DNA from: Craterostigma plantagineum
Lineage: Eukaryota > Streptophyta > Magnoliopsida > Lamiales > Linderniaceae
Assembly: GCA_027422505.1 (NCBI GenBank)
Contig: JAPQWV010000327.1
Span: forward strand, 310,001 to 374,000
Direction of reading: 5' to 3'
Length of the DNA stretch: 64,000 bases
In this document: in pieces, positions 11,072-24,031 of the stretch
Layout of the letters: the number at the start of each line of letters is the position of its first letter
Position numbering within the stretch: the stretch's first letter is position 1
The notes under the pieces: generated by a model
The model's input: only the letters and a program-made list of their open reading frames with translations
Told to the model about the DNA's origin: nothing
Databases searched by the model: none
Made by a program: the position numbers and the translations under genes

Positions 11072-14000
11072 ATGGTGGCGTCCCTGTGGATATCTCGAAT
11101 GCGTTCTTGCTCGAAATCCGTTTACAGCCACCTAAGGAGCTCACTCTCTAACATCAACAGCAGCTCAGTTCCACCAAGAACACTTGCTAGAGACGTCGTT
11201 CGCAGACAATACACTTCATCTTGGGCTGTCTCTTCGTGGGTTCCCTTTGCTATTGCTGTCTCAGCTGGATACGTTAATTTCCAGTTTCACCCCTGCAATG
11301 GTTCTTCGCTCTGCGAAGCGCCAGCTATTGATCAAGCGTGAGTGTTTAGCTTGATTGGCTTAAATTGCGTTTTGGTACCAGCCTTCGTTTGGGAAAGGTT
11401 TTTACGTATGTTTTATTGGTGGGTTATGGGTAGGCGTTGTTTGTGATTAATTTAGATGCGTGTATTGAGTTTTGAGTGGTCTAATCTCGTAATCACTGAT
11501 GAAGTATTTGGCGATATCTCATGTTCATCTCTTGATTTTGGTTATTCAATCTCGGAATTCCGTACGATCTTTCTACATATTTTGCATAAAAATCATGTTT
11601 TTAAGTTACCTTGGAGATGCAGGGATAAGAGCTTCGGCGGTAAAGATAGCACGGATTATGTGGTAAAAGGTTCGCACAAAGAAGTCCCACAAGAACTTAT
11701 TGATGAATTGAAGGCCGTCTGCAAGGTATTCACTTGCTGTGTTTTTATCATAGGTTTTGGTACACTGTTATGCTTTTGATCCTATTAGTTTGAGTTAAGA
11801 ATACTAATGACTTGTTTAGCTCAAGATGATGTGGAGTGCCTACTGTAATGTCCTTGCAGGATAATATGACAATGGATTACGAAGAGAGATACTATCATGG
11901 GAAGCCACAGAACAGCTTTCATAAGGCAGTCAACGTCCCTGATGTTATTGTTTTCCCAAGGTCATTACTTGATACCGTTTTGGCTGGACAATTCGATCGA
12001 AATTTTCTGCTGTTTAGATCCATCCAACACATATCCTTTGGAAGTTTTGAATATGTTAACCTACTCTTCCTTAGCTGCATGATAATGTATGCTGACATGC
12101 AGGTCTGAGGAGGAGGTTTCTAAGATAGTCATGGCATGTGACAAGTACAAGGTAAAATTTTCTTACGTTTGGACAAGCGGCATGAAAACTTTTTTTTTAG
12201 ATCAGATATTGAAGCTCTGACATTTATCTTGAATTGTCGTTGTATCAGGTTCCTATTGTGCCATACGGTGGGGCAACCTCGATCGAGGGCCACACATTGT
12301 CCCCTTATGGAGGCGTTTGTATTGACATGACGCTTATGAAAGTACGAATTGGCCATCGCTAGTTTCCCACCGTGAACACATTGTTTCTGGTTGTCTCTGT
12401 TTTCACATATGCTCCAAATGATTCTTGCTTGAGATACTTCACATTGCTTATCAGACTATCGATCCGCCAAGTTGTAAATTTACCCTATACCAGTTCTGTT
12501 TTAGGTTGAGAAACTAAATTAAGTTGCAGATCTATATTTTCAGTCGTTTTAATTACTGTTCGAAATGCTTGAATCACAGCGTGTTAAAGCATTGAATGTG
12601 AGGGACATGGATGTGATTGTTGAACCTGGGATTGGCTGGATGGAGCTGAATGAATACTTAGAACCATATGGTTTATTTTTTCCTCTGGACCCTGGTGAGT
12701 TCCACCCTGCAAAATATACATGTATATATTCTTGTAACTCAAGTTTTTGTCAATTTAGCTCGTACGGCTTAGGAAGGGGTCCATAATTTACGCTATGAGA
12801 ATGTTTTATACTTTATGCAAACAATTGCTGATTAACCATTTTATCATATGCCTGACCATATAATATGTATCATTCTTCAGAGTTTATGTTTTGACTTTCA
12901 ACTACAATCTCATAAATCTTACCGCTCTATTAGTCTAGAAAGCTCTTTTTAATCCATTGAGGAAAGCATATATTCTACGCCTTCAAATATTACTACCCGC
13001 AATATGTTGCTCTAAGTAATCATTCAACTGCCAGGCCCTGGAGCGACCATTGGTGGGATGTGTGCTACCCGTTGCTCAGGTTCTTTAGCTGTAAGGTATA
13101 TTCTCTATTTTCCCAGCAAAGTCAATGAATTTGATGATATGTTATGGTTTTATCTGATGCAAAGCATGCTGTGGTATCCATTCGGAGAAGGCTTAATGTT
13201 AGAGAACCCTTAACCATTTGGCAGCTCCATCTGTTATATTTTTTTTATTTTTTTATTGAGGTTTAATTATCTCATTTCTAGCATTCAGGTATGGAACTAT
13301 GCGAGAAAACGTCATCAACCTTAAGGTTTGTTATAATTTAATATGATCCTTAATGCTGAGTCCGGTCACCATGAGGCTTTCTTGTTGAGTCGCTGGTTAC
13401 CTTTGGATGATATCAAGTTTTTGGTTCTTATTTTCTCTTAAGGTTGTTCTAGCCAATGGAGACGTGGTTAAGACTGCATCCCGTGCTAGGAAAAGTGCTG
13501 CAGGGTTGATACTTATTTCTGGTCTTAATTTTTTCCCAATGGCAACCAAAATGTCATCGATCAATAGAGAAAAAAACGTTAGTTGTTATATCCCACTTGC
13601 TAATGTCGTAAATCACTTACCCAATCACGCCACTCGCTCATAGGTATGACTTAACGCGTCTCATTATTGGAAGTGAAGGAACTCTAGGAGTTATAACCGA
13701 AGTTACTTTGCGCCTGCAGAGGATACCCGAGCACTCCGTGGTATTTCCTTATTCACTTCGATGACTCACTTTCTCCATCTAAAGGCCTTATGATCTATCA
13801 TTTACTCAGTAACTATTTTTGTTGAACTAATTGGCAGGTAGCTATGTGTAACTTCCCGACGATTAAAGACGCAGCAGATGTTGCCATTGAAACGATGCTC
13901 TCTGGCATACAGGTCTAAAAGCTAACTGAATATGCTATTTTCGACTCATTTAAATGTTGCATCTCTCAAGTAGTTTGTGTTTGGCCAATCAAACTTGCTG

Positions 14001-14998
14001 CTAAACACTGTTCGAACTTCTTAGTGGTGGGATTTAGGAGATAGTCTGACCATTCTTATGCTGAATTTTCTTCCCCTAAAGCTTGTTGTGCTTTGAATCC
14101 CAGGTCTCAAGAGTGGAGCTTCTTGATGAAGTTCAAGTGAGGGCGATAAACATCGCCAATGGCAAGAATTTGCCTGAAGTCCCCACCTTGATGTTTGAAT
14201 TTATTGGCACAGGTTAGAAGTTTTCTTCCTGATACTAGTTTATAAATTTGAATTTGTTTCATGCTATATGATACAAATGGCTGCGTATATTCTTTTCGTA
14301 TATATATGTGACTGTTTGGTGTCTATATTTTCAGAAGCATATTCCCGCGAACAGACTCTTATAGTTCAGAATATAGCCTCACAGCACAACGGCACGGATT
14401 TTGTGTTTGCTCAAGAGACCGAGGCAAAAAAAGAACTTTGGAAGGTGAAACTAACGAAAAATATAGATTCACTTATCGTAATGATTAATGAGATTTATTG
14501 ACCTTAATATCTTATGCAGATAAGAAAGGAGGCACTTTGGGCTTGCTTTGCCATGGAACCAAACTTCGAAGCAATGATCACGGTTAGTCTCTCTTCTCTC
14601 TCTCTCTCAGACACACACGCACACACTTTATTTTTTGTTTATTTAATAAATATATATATATATATATATATATGATCATATATTGCAGGACGTATGCGTT
14701 CCATTGTCGTCCCTTGCAGAATTAATATCGAGATCGAAGAAAGAGCTCGATGCCTCTCCTTTAGTTTGGTATATAATTTGATCGCTATTAATGTGGATCT
14801 TTTTCTAGCAAAATCTCTGAGCAATTATTATTCAAATACCTCATGTGTTATCTTAACAGCACTGTCATAGCGCATGCTGGTGACGGAAACTTCCACACGG
14901 TAGTTCTATTCGATCCCAACCAAGAAGATCAACGAAAAGAAGCCGAGAGGTTGAATCATTTCATGGTTCATGCAGCTTTAGACATGGGAGGTATTGAC

Positions 14999-15086
<88 letters not shown>

Positions 15087-15480
15087 CGTCGATAATATTA
15101 GAGTTAATCTTCTGCCTTTTTTACGTTCTTAATATTCTTTCTGGGCTGACAAAGTAGGAACATGCACCGGAGAACATGGGGTGGGTACAGGGAAAATGAA
15201 GGTACATTTTAACTTGAATATAGATAAGTTGCTGGAAAATGAAACCAATTTATCGATGCGGATTATATAGATTTATGGTGTTTTTATTATGATTTTTGTT
15301 TCTTCAAAACGGTAGTTTTTTTATTATATGATTGAAATGATTATCTGTTGTTTGATTCAGTATCTGGAGAAAGAACTTGGAATCGAAGCGTTGAAGACTA
15401 TGAAAAGGATCAAAGAGGCTTTAGATCCCAACAATATTATGAATCCAGGAAAGCTCATTCCACCTCATGTGTGCTTGTAA
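11072..15480 (+). CDS. DLD: D-lactate dehydrogenase (cytochrome), mitochondrial
   Basis: FAD-dependent enzyme that oxidises D-lactate from the glyoxalase (methylglyoxal detoxification) route and passes electrons to cytochrome c. 18 exons: 11072..11337, 11623..11725, 11860..11960, 12103..12151, 12249..12341, 12580..12694, 13035..13095, 13289..13325, 13443..13504, 13644..13740, 13838..13912, 14104..14212, 14335..14444, 14520..14582, 14689..14768, 14860..14990, 15158..15201 and 15361..15480. All junctions are GT-AG, all phases agree, and the product is 571 aa. The N-terminus is Arg/Ser-rich (mitochondrial presequence) with a hydrophobic stretch near residue 55. The FAD_binding_4 domain shows [34 protein letters not shown] and [17 protein letters not shown], then [19 protein letters not shown]. 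The FAD-oxidase C domain shows [29 protein letters not shown] and [13 protein letters not shown]. The gene looks intact. Intron 16 contains a long CT repeat. Confidence 0.97.
15003..15083 (+). repeat. (CT)n microsatellite in intron 16 of DLD
   Basis: About 80 bases of nearly pure CT dinucleotide, broken once by a TT, lie just after the exon-16 donor at 14990. A long pyrimidine tract inside an intron can act as a decoy polypyrimidine tract, and it is a likely length-polymorphic marker. Confidence 0.95.
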
Positions 15481-15915
15481 TAAACTTTTGCATGGATGGT
15501 CATTACAAAGGCAATGGAACAATAAATAGTTGCCAACACTTGGAATTTAATCTTGCATTGGAGCTACGATTGTAATAATTTTAACTAAGATGAAAAAGAA
15601 CATTGAACATGGCAAAACTTTTTGCAATTATAGCAGCATGCGTTTCTGTCCCTCCTCTCGCAAAATCCATCGTTGCAGTGATGAAAAGAATGTAAACGCT
15701 ACAGAAAATTAAATACCAGATTCCTCATCATATATCATCACTAAGCTTTCCACCCAAAATTATTTATTTTAACAGACAATGTATTTGCTTTCACACGCAT
15801 AAGATTTCCAAGAATCTCATACCTCGCCTCTTGATTCTTTTGTTGAGTGCGCAGCATCACATCTCACTAAGATGGAAGGATTCTTGATAATCCAAGGCAA
15901 AAGAGCCTCATCTTC
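15481..15915. other. shared 3' region of convergent DLD and E2F genes
   Basis: 435 bases lie between the two stop codons and must hold both 3' UTRs and polyadenylation sites. AATAAA-like motifs occur on both strands (for example AATAAATAG at about 15522). No gene was seen. Confidence 0.6.
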
Positions 15916-18900
15916 TCATGTTTTGCTGTCCGAATCATTTCGTTGCATAGGTGGCAAGTTCTTGACAGATTCTTGATCGACGCCAGGTGGTGGACTTTGT
16001 GCCTTTGGCGATGTTTCCATTTCAAGGTCGTCCTGAAGCAAATTAAGCTCATTCCAGTCGATAGCTGCAATGCAATCATAAGAAGATGATAATATTCAGA
16101 TTCCTAACAAAAAAAATTAAAACTGAAAGTGATTTAGAAAGAGGCATACGGTCAGTATTCCACAGGTCCGTGTTGCTAACACCAGCGACATCTGATAGAA
16201 ACCAATAGTCGGTATTATTCTGCAAATTCCAATCATACAAGTAGCAAGCAGATTAAGGTTTGCCTGGAATATAAACTGAGATGAAAATTTCATTGAAACG
16301 ATGTCGAAGAAGAAAGAGTGAAAGACCAAGCATACGTCAATAGTGTTCATGGGGATAAGTTTCGTTGGTCCACCAGCATAATCGTCTGAATTGCCCTCTT
16401 GTATTTGAACTTCAGTACGTTGGGCACTGTGTTCCAAAGAGCCTTCTTGAATTCCTGAAACCTCATTTGAACTAGAAGTCGAGGGAAGGGTATGGCGATG
16501 TGTTGACTGTTCAACCCCATTCGCATCATCAAATGCCTCCTCAAATTGGCTAAATCATAATAAGAAACCTCTAGTGAAGGCTGAGAGGACTGAATGTGGT
16601 ATGTTGAAAATGGTGATGTCAACTTAAAAGACTTTAGGAGAGAAAGTATCCCCAAAAACCTGACAAGGTAAACATCAATGGGTCCCATAGTACTTCTGAG
16701 AATGATTCTGTATCTTCTTTGAGGATAACCAACATCCTACAAGAGCATTAATCTACGTAAAATGGAAGGAAATAACAGAGATAAAGCTGATATCAAGCTC
16801 GGTTTCTCTAGTAATACCTCATCAGGGTCTGGGACTTCAAGTGTGGTACCATGAGGTGCTTTAACTGCTATGAGTGTTTTGTTCTGCCAGAAACAACATT
16901 CAAATACGAAACATTAAATTAAGACAAGAAATTCATGACAGCTGCATTTGTAATCATAAAACCTTTGTCTGAATAGTCCTATTAGTTTGTATATTCGAAA
17001 AAAACATATAGGTAGACACAACTAAAAAACCTGGAAGCATGGTAAAGCTTTTATGTCATCTTCTGTTACATAAAGCCATCTGCGGTTGTCATGAATGAAA
17101 CAAAGGCATCAGTAACTAAAGATCTCAATAATTTCATAACATGGCTGTGTTTGCTAGAATGTCAGGATTTACTTCTGATTATTTTCATCTTCACTCAGTT
17201 GTCTCAACTTTTCCTGAATTTGTCTGTCATATTCAAAGTAACTCTCAGTCAAAATATCACAATGCTACAAGCAATATTCTGTTACTACATGACATTGTGA
17301 AGTAAACCTTATCCTCTCATCCAAATGACTTTCTTCCATTGAAAGGTTCTCAAATTCTGCCTGAAGACAGGATAAAGTCATTCTGATGATGCATACTGAT
17401 TATCAGTCAAATAAACACAATAAAGCATGTTGACTAAAATCTCCAAGCATAGAAAAAGAAAAGCTATGATAAATACAAAGAGGAATCGAAGCAACAACGC
17501 CGCCGTAACACCTGCAAAAGAGTGGCATCATTCTCGACTTCTCCAGCTCCTGAAGAACCAAGTCCCCTGGGGAGTAACAGTACAGATCCTACGTAAGTTC
17601 ATATTCAGAGCGACTCGCATTTGCAAATCATTGAATTCCTACTAAATTCTACAAGCTTACTTCCAGTGAATTCTGTTCTTGAGCTTCTTTTCGATAAGAT
17701 TAATCCCTTCAAGGACATTGGTTATATCATATATCCGCCTTTTCTGAACCTATGTAACACAAAAAAAAATATATATGAGAAGCTGCAGCTTGAAGAAAGA
17801 CTATCAGGCCAAAAAAAGATAGCCACCTGCAAAGTCTCAGCTGCTTTGTTGAGATCAAGTTCACCATCTTGTGATTGTGTTATCAAAGTAATAAATTTTT
17901 TGGTTAAAAGACCTGAACAAAGAATAGCACCAAAGATCACTTTAACACATAGAGAACTGAAATTTCAAGCTGAAAAGCAAAGCAAGGCGATTACTCAAAG
18001 AGCTATCGTAGCGGCAGCTTCCAGCAGGAGTTAAAGGGGAAGCAGCATCTGCATTTCAAGTGACGATGAGTTAAGTTCATGCAGAAACGGAAATTGTTGC
18101 GCTTTGTTTTCAGGAGAACAAAGTCAAACACCGACAATGCTCACCACCATTAGAGACAGGAGTTAAAGGGACAGATCGGTTGTTTCTAGTGGCCCTTCCA
18201 CGACCATTTCCCCTCCCTCCTTTAGCAGATAAAGGTGTACGGAATGGGCTGCCATTCATATTCGTACCTAGTGGACTTGCTGTTCTTTCACTTATCTCTG
18301 ATTCATTATCTCGACATCCATTCTTACGCTTCAAAGGCTGTAAAAGTGAAAAACATTGAGGAAAATTAAAGCTAGATAACTCAGCAGGCATCAAGAAATT
18401 ACTCTAATTTGACAATATTCACTAAGATCGTGTGATTAGAAGAATATATGCCAAGGAGCTGCAACTGCAAGCCATTTAATCTGCATGGTACACATAATTT
18501 GCCATGAACGCAGTCGCCGTGAGTCTACTTGATATTGCATTTAGGGGATTGCTTGTGCAACCTAAGATAGCTTCACTAAGATTCATGGTGAACAATAAGA
18601 AAAATATCTACTATAGAAGAGGGACACAGCAACTTCTCTCTAGGGTGTACATGCCACTGACTAAATATGTTCGGTGTTCTAGAAACAGAAATCAACGAAA
18701 TAGTGTCATGCACTGTTGGGGCAATTAAGTCAGATTTCCAATTCTACGGAACACATCAAGGTAACAAAAACCAGCGCCACCTACTTCCGACAATTACACT
18801 CCACCAGAGAACGTCCTGGGCTTACGGTTCGAAATACTTGGTAAGAAAACCCACCCACATAAAATAGCCAATAAGTAGCTAAAAAGCCACAGCTCAATAG

Positions 18901-19214
18901 CAGAGTAACATATTAAGGCCCAAAGCAAGAAACGATGTAAAAGCAAAAGCAAACAGTACAACAAAACGCACCGTAGATTTCACGACTATAGCATCAGCCT
19001 GGTGATCCCACCCTTGCTCCATCGCGGCGCGCTGAGGGGTCGGAAAACGGTGGTAGTCTCCCTGCGAATTCATCGTCGAGAAAGGAAGATGCCTCCTGAT
19101 CGACGCTGGCGGAGTCTGCTGCTGCATCTGCGGCTGGAGGATCCGACCATTCGACGTCGGCGGCGGCGGCGTCTCCTCCGCCACTCTATGCGCCGGACGA
19201 GCAGACCCAACCAT
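15916..19214 (-). CDS. E2F transcription factor (typical E2FA/E2FB type)
   Basis: Cell-cycle transcription factor that pairs with DP, binds TTTCCCGC sites and is held by retinoblastoma (RBR). 14 exons, minus strand: 18972..19214, 18145..18337, 17995..18048, 17827..17912, 17661..17749, 17512..17566, 17308..17360, 17173..17223, 17031..17079, 16818..16883, 16660..16736, 16336..16549, 16150..16219 and 15916..16064, giving 482 aa, the usual length. The DNA-binding winged helix runs [58 protein letters not shown] and includes the RRIYD signature. It is followed by a dimerisation coiled coil ([29 protein letters not shown]). A marked box follows ([53 protein letters not shown]). The C-terminal acidic RBR-binding part is [18 protein letters not shown] then [11 protein letters not shown]. 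The start [11 protein letters not shown] was chosen by family; the frame stays open to 19391. Confidence 0.95.
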
Positions 19215-20685
19215 CGGATGGAAGTCCTTGTGGGCGGATTGATGTCCGAAGATTGAGTTTGAGGGTTTTGATTCTCGGCGGGCCGCGACTGCGAAGGAGT
19301 GAAGCAAACGAGGGAAGGGAGGGAATTTTGGTTCGGATTGATGTGGAGGGAAGTGGAGCGGGGCCAAAATGTAATTTAATCGTATTTTCATTATGGTCCT
19401 TTATCTACCAACTATTACGTTGTACGACCTCAACTTTAGTCAACATTTTTTGGGCCGATTGGGCTCAAGGTGTAATAATTACTCGAATCAAATAGGGTTA
19501 GCCCTTATTATCCTTTTTTTTTTTCATTTACTCATTGAAAGATAATTAAAATCAATAATATTCCACGACAAAAAACAAATAGGCAAGATGAAATTGTAAT
19601 GTAAAGCATGTGCAGTGTAGTTGGCATTTTCCTCACTAGGGTTGGCAAATTCTTCAATATACGTCTCTATCTATTTTTCAATTACTAGAAGAGATGGTGG
19701 ACACGAAAATGACTAGCAAAATTAAAATAATTTAGGCCACACATAAAATAAGGCCCCTACGCTCTCTATCTAGACAAGGAAATATTCTATTTAATTCAAT
19801 TTAAACGTTATGCAAAGATGTCTAGACCGTTAGAAGTTAAAACTGCTTAATAAGAAACGAAACCTCGTTACCATGTTTAAGCTCAGATTCGGATGCTTAC
19901 ATAAGTCTATTCTGATTAATGAAGAAATAATTAGACCTTATTTCTTTATAAGATTTGGACACTTGGAAAGCAAAAAAAGCTTATCTCCACTTATGTGGGT
20001 CACGTTTTAGGAAAAACTCGAGCGACTATAATGCTCTATTAGGTAATCAATCACTTTTACTTGAGTGGCCATGAGCATGACGATCATTAATCCATTGATA
20101 GCTCTTTTCTAGCTAACGTGAGATCGCTGTTATATTCTAACGTGTGTGTGTGTGTGTGTGTTTTCAAGACAACTAAAGTCGCGTTTTGGTTAGTGGAGAT
20201 GGAATATATTGTCGTAAAGTCGCTCTACATACTCTTGTGGTGTTGAAACTTAGAACCATTAATAGATGATGCTTTAGGTTTGGTATGCAATCGACATCTA
20301 ACGTATATATTCACATGGCCTGCCAAGAATAGACATCTTACAACCGTAACATGAAACACACTAACCAAATAAAAACTTAAATAGATGATAAAATTATAGT
20401 AAACAAGCTCATAATACAAGAAACAATAACAGCACGCCCTTTCCATTTAAGTAATCACTATAGCTTCATCATTCTTACAATCACTCACGGCAATATAATA
20501 TAAAAAAGCCAAGCTTTTTTCCTTCAATTATAATAAAAAAGCTGTCTCATCACCAGCCCTTACACTTTCGATTATATCGACGTGGTAATAAAAAAGCTTA
20601 TTCCAAAGTATACAGTTCTATCATTAGATAAAATAAAAAGAAAAAATAGGAGGACGATTATTTAAAACATATGTTCTCACACAGT
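19215..20685. other. intergenic; E2F 5' flank and NHL 3' flank
   Basis: AT-rich with a (TG)n run at 20142-20160. No coding resemblance. The first 150 bases upstream of the E2F ATG are GC-richer and probably 5' UTR. Confidence 0.5.
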
Positions 20686-21318
20686 TCACACGCTGACACT
20701 GCAACCCTGCGAAAGCTGATACTTAACGGCGTTGCCGATGACAATACCGCCGGAGTTCCTACCACCGGCGATCGGAATATTCGCCGTACACGTCACGTGC
20801 AGGTGGTACCTCCCCGAGATAAACGTCCCCACCTTCCACTTAACCCTTCCGTCGATCTTGACGTTCAAACGTATGCCGCCGTTTCCCTGGTCCTGGCCGA
20901 GGGCTACGCCGTTGAACGGCGCGACGGGGACGTCCCTTCCCTGGAGGAACGGCGACCATATGATGACGTCCTTGTGCCCCTGATAGACGGGGTTTATGAG
21001 GGTATAATAGGTAATTTGCTGGTTTCTGTAGGTGGCGTAGGCGTGGAGGCGCTCGTAGTAGACGCCGATCCTCGAATTAGGGTTCCGAGAGGCGACGGTG
21101 ACCTGCACGGTGGTGGAGATGACGTTCGGCGAGGATATGTTGAGGACGAAGATGGTGGCGTCTTGGAGCGTGAAGCGAGGCTTTCTCGGCTGGAGTATGG
21201 CCCACGTTATGAGGAAGGTGAGGAGTACGAGGAAGGCGAGGATCAAGAATCCGGCGAAGCAACGGCGGAGGACGCGGCGGCTCTTGTGCTTGTGGTGGGT
21301 GCAGACTTTCTCTTCCAT
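20686..21318 (-). CDS. NDR1/HIN1-like (NHL) LEA_2 membrane protein
   Basis: A single-exon 210-aa protein of the NHL family, which are plasma-membrane proteins linked to pathogen response and membrane-wall contact. The short basic cytosolic start (HHKHKSRRVLRRCF) precedes one membrane segment at about residues 20-43 (AGFLILAFLVLLTFLITWAI). Then comes the invariant LQPRKPRFTLQDATIFVLNI and the LEA_2 fold with the family motifs NPNSRIGVYYERLHAYATYR, YQGHKDVIIWSPFLQG and VAPFNGVAL. The end is GRVKWKVGTFISGRYHLHV then KYQLSQGCSVSV. Closest to the NHL1/NHL3 group. A TATA box (CTATAAA, about 21395-21401 on the minus strand) and a GA-rich leader precede it. Confidence 0.95.
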   Translation of the reverse strand: MEEKVCTHHKHKSRRVLRRCFAGFLILAFLVLLTFLITWAILQPRKPRFTLQDATIFVLNISSPNVISTTVQVTVASRNPNSRIGVYYERLHAYATYRNQQITYYTLINPVYQGHKDVIIWSPFLQGRDVPVAPFNGVALGQDQGNGGIRLNVKIDGRVKWKVGTFISGRYHLHVTCTANIPIAGGRNSGGIVIGNAVKYQLSQGCSVSV

Positions 21319-22584
21319 AGTTCAGAGAGAGAGAGAGCGAATTGAGAGAGAGAGAGAGCGAGGTAGTGTATAGTCTCGGTGTGTGTGTGTGGACTTTATA
21401 GGGTTTTGAAGGAGTGTAAGAGAAAAAGGCACGTAGCGTAGTGAGGTAAGCATAGTGTATGTCTTTATTGGAAAATATATGGTATGATATGATATGGTAT
21501 GATATGCGTGCATGTGGCTGAGATTGAAAAATCTGGAATGTGCAGGTAGATGGAATATATGCTCTAAGCGTAAATTATTACCTTGTTTACTAAATGAAAA
21601 AGAGAAAATCAAACTTTGTTTCATTGGAAGGGCTGAAATACGGGAAAGGGAATGCATTATGTTAAGAAAGTGGTTATAATTATAAACCTTTCCACTCAGG
21701 TTAAAAAATGAGAGCTTAAAGCAACCTTACGAATTATTAAAATGAAGGGTCATTTATACATGTTTGATTTATTTAATTATTTATAAAATTAGGGTCCTAT
21801 GTTTAATTTATTGTGTGAATGCGGTCTTAAAGTATGACTGTGACAGTCGACTACTGCGACTACAAAGCGGACAAGACGCGCATTGAGTATGATTAATTGC
21901 ACTATAAAGCATGTGGAGATCAAACATTTGTCGTCATATCACAAAATTATTTAATACGAAAAAAAAATAAAAGAATGAGAAGCTTCTCTGACATTGCGAA
22001 TCTTGCATATTGTTCAAATATATACTACTATTATATACCAGCGTTTCTTTCACTACATGTGGACAAGTGGCTCTTCATTTATAATCCTTGGATAAATACA
22101 TCATACGATACGATAGGCTATGAATACTTCCTTGAATTCGAGGAGAAATAGATTGGGTGAGCGAGTGAGTGGACCGGACAAGACACCTCATCTTATCTAC
22201 ATGCATACGTGGAAACAAATATAATTTTGTCCGTTTCTCTGAGATTATTTTAAAATATTAGTGCATATAGATATATGGATAAACTATCAGAAATATTAGT
22301 GTAGATATAGAACAATGCATGATTTACACACACACGTAGTAGATATGATATGTTAACATACTTCAAATTTTGATTAGATATATAGATATAGGATATTAAT
22401 CTTATAATTTTTGTTATGTAAACATGGTTCGTCCATTGATAATTACCATTATTATCTATAGGGTAGCTTAACCATTATTACAGACGACAAACCTATTTAT
22501 TATTAGCTTAATAACACCCCTACCCCTTTTTATTTTTGAAACCCTTTTTATTACCAGCTTATTGTCGTCTACTGCTCACAGTCT
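21319..22584. other. intergenic; NHL promoter, no other gene
   Basis: The minus-strand NHL leader carries two GA runs (about 21325-21360). A CTATAAA box lies near 21395-21401. A repeated GATATGATATG-type motif sits at 21482-21508. The rest is AT-rich without coding features. Confidence 0.55.
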
Positions 22585-23540
22585 TTAACGGTGCATGTTA
22601 GTATTAGGAAACTGTGAACTTTGAGACGAAGCAACATTACTATGGCTTTCATCTTCTTCTTCTTGCCTCTCTTTGAGATCTACCTTGCCATGAGCTTTAC
22701 CTGTAAAAAAGTACATTCCATTGCTGATGAATTGACAATTTAGTTGAGTTATAAGTTTATTACAGCGTCAATTAATTAGCTGACCTTTTCCACCCTTTCG
22801 CTGACGACGCTTTCGATTCTTTGTGGCTAAGAAATCGTCAGTCGAAGACGCCTTAGGAAGGAAAACACCCGTCCCTCCGTGACCCGACGACCCGCCCGGG
22901 ATTAACGGTTTGAGAGATACCAAAGACGACCAAGTTTTGCTTACTCCCGTGAAATTTCCAACCTGCATTTAGTAAGGTACAGAACAAAAAAAAGGAGTGC
23001 ATTTATTTTCGACTTTGCGTATTCCAATTGAAAAGGAAAATATATACCCATTGAAATTTTCGTTTTCTACCTAGATATCTATAACGGGACGTAATATTTC
23101 GTGGAAAGTCAACGTTTTTCTGTTTAAAGATTTATATCATTAATTAAAAGAGACAAAAGAAAGCCACATTATTATCAACCTGGCTATGAACGGGGTTCAC
23201 TCTTTGGAATTGAGAAGCGGGTGACCGGACGGTCCAGTTGCTTCCATCGACGGCGGCACCACCGTTACTTCCGTACAAAGTCGCCGACTTAATGTAAGAA
23301 AAACAAAACAGATGGGGCAGCGAAGAGTCGTCATTAAAATTATAAATAATTGATCGTTTTCATGCATGTCAATGTACCTACCTGCGTTTGAGGGAAAGGT
23401 TCATAGGTATTCAATGGATCGGTGGGTTTCTTCGCTTTGGGGATATTATTACAAGCTTCGTCCATGGAGAAGAAATCGCTCGGCAGCCATAGCTCGCCGT
23501 CTTCCAAGTTTTGGTTTTCGCCCAATATATCATTTTCCAT
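22585..23540 (-). CDS. unrecognised plant protein with GTGVFLP motif and basic nuclear-type tract
   Basis: Exons on the minus strand: 23382..23540 (ATG at 23540), 23181..23287, 22785..22962 and 22585..22700. The N-terminus is acidic (ENDILGENQNLEDGELWLPS) with DPLNTYEPFPQTQ. Exon 3 encodes NFTGVSKTWSSLVSL, then GSSGHGGTGVFLPKASS and the basic NRKRRQRKGGKGKAHGKVDL. The end is acidic and Ser-rich, finishing SSQFPNTNMHR. GTGVFLP followed by a basic cluster recurs in several small plant nuclear proteins of unknown function, so a nuclear role is only inference. As written, exon 2 (107 nt) does not keep phase and reaches TGA. One extra base near 23218-23222 would restore it (186 aa). A weaker acceptor at GATGGAAG|CAACTGG would give a 60-nt in-frame exon (170 aa) with no lesion. 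Confidence 0.6.
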
Positions 23541-24031
23541 TGCTTCTTTTTATTCTTTTCAATTTTCCCTCTCTATTACCTTCTGCGGGGGGTAAAGAGA
23601 GGTGAGTGTGGTCAAGGGCTATTTATTATAGTAGCATTATAGTATTTGGAAAATAAATAAAAAGGAAACTTATCTTTTACTAATTTTGTCATTCTATTTT
23701 ATCGAGATCACATAACGTGTACGAGGTTATGTTGGTTGCATCTTCTTTATCTCACTGACAGCAAATGACAATCCATTTTGCAATGGAATTATGAATACAT
23801 GGAAAAGCCGATTGTAGTAATCCACATTTTTGTTTATTGAATGAATGCAATCAAATATTGTAGTATAGTAACTTCGATTTATCTCCATCATGTACGTTAC
23901 CAATCGAGTTAATCAAGTCGCTATCCTAATATTATAAGAATCTCGGAAAGCAGATTCTATGCTAATAATTATTAACTTTCTCTTGACATGAATAACATCA
24001 TTAAAGTAACTGTAATAATTATTCACCTTCT
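23541..24031. other. intergenic, no gene seen
   Basis: 5' flank of the unknown gene (pyrimidine-rich leader next to 23541) and 3' flank of CTF7. AT-rich. Confidence 0.5.

Noticed and set aside
20671..21345. 224-aa plus-strand frame opposite the NHL gene
   Set aside because: The minus strand encodes a full NHL protein with all motifs; the plus frame is its antisense shadow.
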